Source of the DNA: Erodium maritimum
Lineage: Eukaryota > Streptophyta > Magnoliopsida > Geraniales > Geraniaceae
Assembly: GCA_963921825.1 (NCBI GenBank)
Contig: OY997595.1
Location: forward strand, 18,283,228-18,347,227
DNA: 64,000 bases
Reading direction: 5' to 3'
Shown here: positions 1 through 10,200 of the stretch, piece by piece
Numbering within the stretch: the stretch's first letter is position 1
Layout of the letters: each line of letters begins with the position of its first letter
Translations under genes and position numbers: made by a program
Notes under the pieces: model-generated
The model's input: only the letters and a program-made list of their open reading frames with translations
What the model was told of the DNA's origin: nothing
The model's database searches: none

Positions 1-2062
1 GGCCAGCTGAAGACGAGAAGCTTCGCGAGTTGGTCGATCGCTATGGACCTCATAACTGGAACGCCATAGCTGAAAAGCTCCACGGTAGATCAGGTTCTTC
101 TTTCTTCTTCTTCTTCTTCTTCTTTATTTTTCTTTCTTTTTTATATATATTATTTCAACCCAAAACCTATCAGCTAGGGTTTGATATGCTTATAAGCAAA
201 ACCATGCACATAATAATATATATGAGAGATGTTTGATTATTTATGATCCGATCCACAACTAAAGAGTTCTTCTACCAGCATATATATGATTATGATATGT
301 ACTGAATTAAAGACCTTCTTGCTCACATGGGTTAGGCTAGTGGTGAATATCTCTTCACATTTCAGGTCTTTTTGATTCGAATCCAGGTAGATACATTTGT
401 TTAGGAGTAAGTGTGAGTGATGGGTAGTGGATTAAATTAGACTAAACTAGGATTTTCTTGTATTTCTGTCTGATCAATAAAAAAGAATTAAAAACGTTCT
501 TTTTAATTGGGTATTGATTTGTTTATAATCACTCATTTCTTGGATTTGTGTGTATGTATATATATAGATGGTAATTGATAAATAATGAAGAGATGGGAAT
601 GAATTGCTGATATATATGTATATATGTGTGTGATCAGGAAAGAGTTGTAGGTTGAGGTGGTTCAATCAACTGGACCCAAGAATAAACAGAAGCCCGTTCA
701 CGGAGGAGGAGGAAGAGCGGCTCTTGGCCTCGCACCGCGTCCACGGCAACAGGTGGGCCGTCATCGCCAGGCTGTTCCCCGGCCGCACCGATAACGCCGT
801 CAAGAACCACTGGCATGTCATCATGGCTCGCCGTTGCAGGGAGAGGTCCAGACTTCACGCCAAAAACGCCGCTCTATCGCTACTCACGAATATCAACCAC
901 CACCACCACCACAATACTAACGTTAATACTACACCACCCTCTAGAACAACAACGAACCGTGATGGACCCATGATGATCGTTCCCTCCAAGTTTGGTTCCT
1001 TTGTTCAACAATACTGTCATGACACTTCCACATTCGATCATCATCATCACTACCCTTTTAACCCTAGCCAGCCCCCCTTTCTTAAAGATATTCGTAACAC
1101 CACTAAATGTACAGCAGTCTGCAAAGGTATGTATACCATAACCACAAGCACAAATATAATATTTTTTGAGTTATGCATATATATGTTGAAGTTGAACCCA
1201 CTGAAAAAAAAATATAAAGTGTTTTGGTTAGAGTCATATCCAATTAATAAGATTACAAAATATATAACTTGAATCAACAATCAACATATATATTAACTAT
1301 CAATAAGTTATAAACACTCATTTATGTTTAATGTTTAAACATAATAATAGGTGTGCGTTCAACTATCTGTTTGAACTTTTAATAAGTTGGTTTCCTAATA
1401 CGATATCCGAGTTTAATTCATCACAAGCTCAGACTCAAACCCATTCTCTACAAAAAAAAAATTATCAAAATTGTACAAAATGAGCCGCCCTTATATATCT
1501 CTCATCGTAATGGGCTAATCCACTCCTTTAAATAATACACCTCTAAACCCGTAAAACAATGCTTTTCGTAAAGATAAATGTTAAAATATAATTATAATAA
1601 AACTTTCAAATATCAACTTAGGTTTTTAATTGAATTGGTTTTCTGATCCTTTATATACACTATAAGTTACAATAAACTTAGAAAGTTGTGCTCACTTCAT
1701 CTATAAAACTATAAAATAAAAAAATAAAGAGATTGTAGGAACATGACTAGTGATCAGTGAGTTATGTGGTGGACCTTGTTTGCATTTTGTGAATATTTTT
1801 GAACAAAGTGTGAGAGTGAATAAGATCAAGTATATATAAGAAGCCATTTAGTGATGGAAGTATATATATATATTTGGTGGGTGCAGATAAAAAGGAGCCA
1901 ACAGAGTTCTATGAGTTTCTGAAGGTAAAGACGGATCAATCAAACAGAAGCGAAGTGATAGATCAGCTGCAACCAAAAAGGGATGAAGATGAAGATGAAG
2001 AGGTTGATCAGGCAGCTACCTTGATAGATTTCTTATCTGTTGGAAGTGGAACCTCTTCCTAA
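1..2062 (+). CDS. R2R3-MYB transcription factor, subgroup 21 (MYB52/56/105/117-like), 5' partial
   Basis: The window starts inside the R2 repeat, so the 5' end is missing. Exons are <1-93, 638-1126 and 1887-2062 (stop TAA at 2060-2062). Donors are GTTCTT at 94 and GTATGT at 1127; acceptors are AG at 636-637 and 1885-1886. The phases join cleanly (G|GA after R-S, G|AT before KKEP). Exon 1 gives [19 protein letters not shown], exon 2 completes R2 ([17 protein letters not shown]) and holds all of R3 ([39 protein letters not shown]). R3 begins with Phe rather than Trp, as is normal in plant MYBs. [10 protein letters not shown] and HWHV(I/V)MARR are subgroup-21 signatures; Arabidopsis members act in organ boundaries, secondary walls and seed development. 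The C-terminal part has a His run, FYEFLKV and an acidic stretch before IDFLSVGSG. Nuclear DNA-binding regulator. The exact orthologue cannot be fixed without the N-terminus. Confidence 0.9.
312..484 (+). mobile_element. tRNA-derived SINE in MYB intron
   Basis: A box A-like TAGGCTAGTGGT (333-344) and a box B-like GATTCGAATCC (374-384) lie about 40 bp apart, as in a tRNA-type pol III promoter. The unit ends in an A-rich tail (AATAAAAAAG). It is flanked by GAATTAAA at 304-311 and again at 485-492, a plausible 8-bp target-site duplication. Length about 173 bp. The family is not recognised. Confidence 0.55.
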
Positions 2063-2334
2063 TTATTCAGTTTCCCATCTACGTACATGTGATCTGCTCA
2101 TGTAACAGAATTGCTTACATCTCAACAATCAAACCTAACCAATGCTGCTTTAATTTCGATACGTACAGTGTAACATTTGTATATGTTCATCAACACATAT
2201 ATATATATTTAGACACATATATGCATTGTATTCGATCTATTAAGAAAGAAAAACAACAACAAGGTTATGGATTATTAGAGTCTCGTGTAATGGAGAAAAG
2301 CATGAATCTTTCGGAAAGTTCAAGCGTCTCCAAT

Positions 2335-2337
<3 letters not shown>

Positions 2338-2369
<32 letters not shown>
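2338..2369. repeat. (AT)n microsatellite
   Basis: About 16 AT units lie 275 bp downstream of the MYB stop codon. The ORFs read through it on both strands are artefacts of the repeat. Confidence 0.95.
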
Positions 2370-2371
<2 letters not shown>

Positions 2372-3930
2372 TTTGTTGACTAATGAATGGGAAGAAATTG
2401 TTCAACGATGTGTGGTCTCTTAATTTGTTTCTCTCTTGTTCCATTTTCACTATGTATATATACACTTGTATTGACCTGGATTTTTTTCCCAAAATGAGAA
2501 TCAAGAAATCAAAATATCGAATTAAAACTACCACATAATTCAATGAAAAATGAACTCAATTAAAATCGTCCGCACATTCTAATGAAAAGTGTCTCAATGA
2601 AATACATAATATAACTCAATGAAGTATACTTCATGCTCAACTTTCATCGTGTTACTCAATATTTTTCATTCAGTTTAAGATAAATTTTACATGATCTATA
2701 TATCACCCTGTAGATATTCAAGTCTCTTAAGATGAATAAGAACTCAGGTTGAAAATTATCAAGTCTTGTTAATTACCATAATTTTAAAAGATAAGTCGAG
2801 TATGATCGATAACGTAAATTTACAACCAAAATAATATACTAAAATGGTTGATGATCAAACGAAATTGACCTTATGCTAAACACGACGTTCTATGGTAAAC
2901 AAATATTTTGTTAAGAAACCGTTTTGACTTTATTTTATTGTAAATTTATGTATGTCTATTTTAGGGCTTTTCTTCCGTTTGGTATAAACTAAGTCTTAAG
3001 TTACATTCATCAAACAAAGCTGAACCAATGAGATGTCAACAGCTTAAGAAATTTAATATTGCTGTCTGATTGGTATATATTTTCCTCACAAATCCGAATG
3101 ATTTGGCTTATAATCTATTTGATAATGACACTATAATTTCTAATGACACCTGAAGGTTATGTAACAAAACAAACCATTTATTCTTATTGCAGACGATTAG
3201 CTAAAAATCATTACCTTCCTTAATTAAACTCAACATCGATCCACATTTCAATGGTTAGGTTCACGCATTATAAATATTTGGGTAGTTTATTACTTGATAA
3301 ATATTTTGAAGTCTTTCACCTATTAGTTTGAGTTTTTAAGTGGATCCGATTAAGTTATTCGTCCATATATTATCGTTATTTACATGCAGAGTTTCACATT
3401 TCCCCTGGGACTATCACATTAAAACTTTAGCCAGACATTTCTAGGTGTTTGGTTTTAGCCCAAATGTAGTACAATAACCAAACCATTGTCAACCAACTAC
3501 AAGGGTGCATGACGTGTGCGTGTCTTGTTTTATGTCATGTTGAAGGTTAATTTTGTTCTTTTGTTATAGAAGTTACATAACATGAGACATTTTATTGTTT
3601 CATGTCATGATGTTGAGGTTTAATTTTTATGTTATTGTTATAGACTTGTAGCAGTAACATAGCATGAGACATTTTACAATTATGTAATATAACATAACTA
3701 CTGGTTTGCAATAAAAAAAAAGTTATGCATGTACACTTAATCAACCAAATCGTGTGTATTGAACATGCCTACCCCAAATTGAAATTCACAGCTAACATAT
3801 TTAAAATTAAGTACACTTTAAGCCCAGAGTAGAGTTTCAACAAGTTTAAATATTTGCTTTCAACTCTAAACAAAATTGGAGGAAATGAAAAGGTATGTTG
3901 ACAAACTATTACTCGATAACCTAAAAGAAT
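2370..3930. other. AT-rich intergenic spacer
   Basis: No gene seen between the MYB gene and the 3' end of kinase copy A. The only structure noticed is a diverged direct duplication of about 75 bp (3530-3597 against 3599-3675) sharing a GTTATAGA core and an ACATxxCATGAGACATTTTA core. Confidence 0.6.
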
Positions 3931-4230
3931 TATCACACATCATGTACAACAAGACTTGATTTCCCTTCCTCCATGTCAAAATTAAATGAGATAAAAAGAG
4001 GTCCTAAGAATACAGTGCTTGCAAGATTACATTCTCGATTATATGGTAAAATGGAAATACATTTTGTAAGAGGAAGGAAACAACAAGCAATATAACCAAC
4101 AAGACCACACCTTCCAAACACAATTTGCGACACATTAGCAGATGGCAGCTCTCCTTCCCTCCCAGCGCCAAAAACCAAATCAAAACCCGAGTACCGTGTC
4201 TTCTTCACAATCAATAATCTCCAAATGATT

Positions 4231-7200
4231 TTACGATGATATGGGTTCATATGGATATGAGAGCCATGGGTGCTTTAGAGCCTCAGCTGCTGATGGCCGC
4301 TTTTTGGGGTTTACCTCTAGCAGATGTGCCACAAAGTCAATGAAACCTTGGTCCCCCATTGGCAATCGGTGCCTTAACGATGTCTTCTTAGGTATCAGGT
4401 ATTCCAATCTGTTAGTGTCCTGAAGACAGCAGATAAATATATTATTTAATCAACAGATATATATGTTGGAGCTGCCTTTCCATATAGGCCGTGTCTAGAT
4501 TGGAGACTTAAATTCGTGTACACAACATTTGTAACAACCCAGACACTCTCATGGGTTTGTCCTCCTAACGAAAAACCAAGCCCATAGGGGATCAGGGATG
4601 GCACAAGACCATTCACAGTACTGAAAACGTTAGTTCATTTCACTGTTCAATTATGGATAACACACCCTAACGTCAACCTCCTTAAATTCTTTTACTGAAA
4701 AAAATAGAATATAATGTCTTAACCATGATAAAACTGTTACCTGATTCCGTTCATAAAGCATGTGATTTTTCGAGAAATATTTATATGCATCCCGTCCTTT
4801 GGCAAGCATGCCTTGATCAATAGGCCCTATAATTCCAATTACCCGTGCAAGTAATGTTGCAGGCGAATCATTTTGGAAAAGAACCTGCATCAGAGAAAAT
4901 TCCGTTTAATCTTAGCTGTGTAAATTATACAAAAATATGCTAGCAATGTTTAATCATTTATAATATATAAACATATTCTAAGAAAATATGCTAGCAATGT
5001 TTAATCATTTATAATGTATAAACATATTCTAAGATAACTCTGAATTTAGTGGCAGATCTTATAATTCATACTGCATTTAACAGCCAGATAACCAACAGTA
5101 ATGAATATTTAGACATAGTTCTTACATTGCCAGTACAGAGTTCTGCCAAGATGCAGCCAAGTGACCAAATATCAATCTTCTTATCATATGAAAGTCCCAA
5201 TATAACCTCTGGAGCACGATATGACCTTGATTGGACATATGAGCACAGATGATCCGTCTCAAAACAACTACTTCCAAGGTCAATGACCTTAATTTCACAT
5301 CTACTGTAGCTTTTCACTAATATATTCTCTGGCTTCAAATCACAATGTATGAGACCAAGGCCATGCAAGAACTTAAGTGCCTCCAGACACTGAATAGTAA
5401 TTGACTGCAGAAACACTCAAAAGCAAAAGGGTTAGACACCAGATATGAAAAAATATATGAAAGATGTCTGGGAGAAAACGATTCCACAAACCTGCAACCT
5501 GGGCATTGTGAAGTAAACTTCCCCTCCCGATTCTCTATTGAATTTATGGAACTCATATAAGTTTGCCTTGAGAAGTTCACATACTATTAACAAATGTTCC
5601 TGCAAGATAAAATAAACAACAGTTAATCATACACATCAAAGATCATCTAGCTGGGGCACACAGAAAGGTTACGAGTTCAGCTATAATAGAACTCTTGGCC
5701 TGTGTTTCAAGCTTTAGGTGGCAAAAAAGATGTTTTATCACAAGGAATAGATTGGTATGCAGACACATGTTGAGCAACTCTCTACTTAAAACAAAATGAT
5801 AAAACTTTAGTGGTATGCAGACACATGTTGAGCAACTCTCTACTTAAAACAAAATGATAAAACTTTAGTAAGAAAAATGTAGCCAAAATTGTAACACAAC
5901 TGCATATGATTGAAGACCACAGGGGAGGCGTCAAACGGGCCACATGGTCAATGCCCACAAGCCCAATCAACCAAACTTTTATGTCATAAGCTATTAGGTG
6001 GAGAACTAAACTAGTATATCAAGAAGTCACTTAATCCACATTCTTTCAGTGTGGGACAATTTCAACAGTAGCAATTCCAAGAGTGAGCCCACTTACTCTG
6101 TAATAAAAGTAGTCATACAACCGAAGAATGTGGTATTTGTCAGCAGGATCATGTTTGTTGACATACTTCAGAAGCTTTATTTCATCTAGACTCTGGTCAA
6201 AAAAGTCTTTGTTGTTCTTTATAATTTTGACACAGACATCCATGCCAGTATGCAGGTCATGAGCCTGTATAGCTTTGCTAAATGCAGCTGAACCCAGATA
6301 TTCAGTAACATGATAGCGGCCAGCTATTACTGAATTAAGAACAACGTGAAAATTCTTGTCCTCTTCAAATCCAGTTCTGAGGAGGGAAACAAAGTAAAAT
6401 GATATGTTAGCCAAGTAAATTATAGAAAATTCAATCCAAAAGAAAAAAAGTTGTAACTCAATAGTCTGCTGGCTTTGTCAGCACAAAACTGAATTATAGA
6501 ATGTAAGGAAATGAACACTACAGCACATTCTGAAGTTGGTAACTCCCTGACATCTATGTCAACATAACCTGATACTGATTTCCATTTACCACCTAGATTC
6601 CCTATTTAAACCAAGCAGGGTTCATGTTAGCAGTCAAAGAAGTTACATATCTGTTATGGGCCTTACGGACCGTGACGGAGTGGGATAAGCACCCCACAAG
6701 GGTGTGGCCGGCTAGGGTTGGGGCTGAATATTGGTTTATATTTCCTTTTTTAATTGATGTCCTAGTTTGAGAGTATTTCCTTTTAATTGATGAGTTGTAT
6801 TAGGTTTTGGTAAGTTGAGTAGGTTTTGGTAATTAGAATTGTAGTAGGACTTGGTGAACAAGTAATCTCCTTGGCTATATATACCAAGGGGTTATATTGA
6901 ATAAAGTAGACTTGAGAATTAATAAAATATTTTGGTCTCTCCTACGAGGTCCTCGAGTTCCCTCGATAATCATGAGCTTGTATCAAAAGGTCTTCGGGTT
7001 CCCTTCTAACGAGCCCGTATCCTATCCCATAACGCGATCGATCATGCAGGGTCATAACATATTGGTATCAGAGCCGAGCGTTATGGCGCAAAAATCTATG
7101 GAGCAGAAGCTGGATGACTTGATAGCGGCATTCACTGCAACTCAGACTCAAACTGTTGCACGGTATGAAGCTGACCTGCGACGGTTCGAAGCTGATCAGC

Positions 7201-10200
7201 GGAAGCTAGAAGAATTGGCGCTGCAGGTTCGCGCGCTGCAGGTTCGTGCGCTGTCCGCACCTCCGCAGGAGGCGATCTCAGCCCCGGCTGGCCGGCAGCA
7301 ACCACCACCAGCTCTGGCAGCCACCACCACCAGATCCGGAGCGCAATTCCAATGCCAAACAAAGCCCTGTCATGAGGACAGTTCTGCAGGAGACTTGGCT
7401 ATGCGGATCAATTCTTTATCCGGCACAACACCGATGAATCAGCAGGCGGATTCTAAGCATGCACTGAAGAGACCAAGACACTCTGCAATATCAGAAGAGC
7501 CAACTATGCTTCTTGTTGGAACACATATTGGTGTCATGGCACTTTGGGAGGTAATTAGCAGAGAGAGGCTTATATTGAAAAAGTTTCTGAACTTGATTGA
7601 GGACGAGTTCGTAGCTGCCACCGCGAATACAAAGGACATCAATCCATCTAATGCGCTTGAGGACAAGCGCCAAGTGCAAGGGGGGAGTGATGTTATGGGC
7701 CTTACGGACCGTGACGGAGTGGGATAAGCACCCCACAAGGGTGTGGCCGACTAGGGTTGGGGCTGAATATTGGTTTATATTTCCTTTTTTAATTGATGTC
7801 CTAGTTTGAGAGTATTTCCTTTTAATTGATGAGTTGTATTAGGTTTTGGTAAGTTGAGTAGGTTTTGGTAATTAGAATTGTAGTAGGACTTGGTGAACAA
7901 GTAATCTCCTTGGCTATATATACCAAGGGGTTATATTGAATAAAGTAGACTTGAGAATTAATAAAATACTTTGGTCTCTCCTACGAGGTCCTCGAGTTCC
8001 CTCGATAATCATGAGCTTGTATCAAAAGGTCTTCGGGTTCCCTTCTAACGAGCCCGTATCCTATCCCATAACGCGATCGATCATGCAGGGTCATAACAAT
8101 ATCACCTTCCAATTCCATTCGGTTACCATGGAGGCACCTTACACACACACACCATGGTTACATAATCAATATATGTTCCACTTTTCGTCTCATTTCACCT
8201 TCTACCCTGACCTCTCCAACTGCCATGCCATCCTCACAACCACCCCTCTCACTTCTGGGGTTCCACCGTCCTATTGACCGTTATACAACTGATACTTGAT
8301 CAAGAACGAATAATGCAGGGTATACCAGTAATATCGCATATGAGGACACTCATTTGCAATGGCATAATTAAGAAATTATATGTCAATGTATTTCATTTGT
8401 TGAGTGGAGCAGTGGTGCTCACAATTCTGACAAGTGTTTTCTTATAAGCAAAGCTATTGTATTATAGGGCCATGTTTCCAAGAAAGAAGCCAGAACCCAA
8501 GGAGCATGGCACATTTTTATAAGTTACTGCCACTTACCAGGTAACCCTACAAAAGGGGCAAAAGTCAGGTCATTGGACATTTTGTAAATTACCAGTCCAA
8601 GGAGGGAAGTGATATTCTGTTCAAATTTCAGAGAGAGAGAGAGATGGTCCCAATTGTGTCGTAGATTCCAAATTAAATTGCACATAACACTTGCCCAATA
8701 GTTATATGTACTTACCACCAAGAAATATAATGTTGATGACAATGGGATGCAAAGTATGATCAGTCAATAAAAAGTATAAGTATAAATTATTGGTGAAGAA
8801 AGCATGCCTGTTTTTTCTGTGAACAATTTTGAGATTAAAAGTCTCGAATTCCTCCTCCTGGGCTTTTATCTGCCTTACTTGTTCTTGTACAGCAGCCGCT
8901 TCTTCATCCTCAAGTGATGCCCCTGGATCTAGTTCCGTAGAAATAGCTGCCATTTCATCTTCTTCTTTCTTATCATGTTCTCTTTCAATGTAACCGTAAT
9001 TTGAAAGAGAAGAGGGAGAAGAATTGGATGATCTTACAGCTGCAGCATTATTTTCATCCCTAGAACTTATGATTGGTGAAGAACCACTACTTCTCCGCCT
9101 CCATGTAGCAACCATATCATCATTCTCAGTCAAAGCTATACCACAGTCGTCGATTTCATCACCCGTAAAACCTTTGGAGTCATTTAACCATAAGGATTTG
9201 CTAGAGCTAGCCTGGACCAGCTGCCCTTCCCCATGTTGTGGGGGAAATGAGAATCCTCCATCTGCACTATTTTTTAACTGTGTACAGATGCCCTTATCAC
9301 TCCCGACTACATATTTACTGGAATCTATTTTACTATCTTTTTTCTTATCTCTGACTGATTTGTCCACATATTTTTTGTCTGAGTCAGTATGAGAAGGTCT
9401 GGAAGCAGGAATGCCCGCATTATGATCATAGAAGTACTCTAGATCCCCTTTACTGCTGCCTCCTACCAAACTTTCCCGTACAACACTGCCAATATCAGCC
9501 ACATCACTGTTTATCCCTACACCAATTGACCTAACAGAACCATGCTGATCATCATCTATACAAATATCATCCAGTTGTGTCCTCCCACAATCATCCAAAA
9601 CTTTCCCATCCCCTAACATGATAAGTTCATTTGATTGTGTGACAAAGCCCTGCCATACAGGTTCTGCTCGCATCAGACTTAGTTCCTCTTCGTCCATTAA
9701 TTGCCCATCGTATTGAACTATCAAATCATTCTCATCAGTCCTCCCATACATTTCAGAAACTGACAACCTGGCAGGACTGTCTGAAACTGTAACTGGTTCA
9801 ACATTTTTGGCCTGAATGTATTGCTCACCAGAAAAGTACGAATCCTCTTCAGCGAAAGATTGGTCATCATCATCTTCATTTGGAATCATTTCCTGTGGGT
9901 CTGGAACACTGCTATGCCCTGTTCCCTTCTCATTGTCACTTGGATAATCGATTTCATGTGCCAGAAACCATGTTTCATCCTCGATGGGCTGTCTCATGTA
10001 TCCAACATCATCATCGTCATCATATTCATCAGAATCCCAATATTCATTGGTATAGTCAATGGTTTCACTTAATCCATCACCTACTGTAGCAAAACCGGAA
10101 ACAAGATCAGATGCATCTTCAGAGATTCCTTGACTAACAGATAGGCAGCTATTCCCTGCAGTCCTTTTACCCCCTGCGCCAACAATAGAAGGATCAATAT

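Larger units (their letters stand above)
6652..8098 (+). mobile_element. Internally deleted Ty3/gypsy-like LTR retrotransposon in kinase A intron
   Basis: Complete insertion of 1447 bp: two 408-bp LTRs, a tRNA-Met-type primer binding site, a 631-bp internal region and a polypurine tract. The 5-bp target duplication ATATC flanks it (6647-6651 and 8099-8103). LTR ends are TGTTATG...CATAACA. I count two mismatches between the LTRs, so the insertion is recent. Most of gag-pol is missing; what remains joins a Gag-like N-terminus to a polyprotein-like C-terminus. It sits antisense inside the GC-AG intron of copy A and is absent from the matching intron of copy B, so it was probably inserted after the tandem duplication. 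It would depend on an intact relative for mobility. Confidence 0.92.

Noticed and set aside
2089..2543. Short ORFs over the AT microsatellite
   Set aside because: Translation of a dinucleotide repeat on both strands; no conserved content.
6897..7082. Start of the retroelement ORF inside the 5' LTR
   Set aside because: The frame is open upstream by chance; the first ATG after the primer binding site (7083) is the sensible start.
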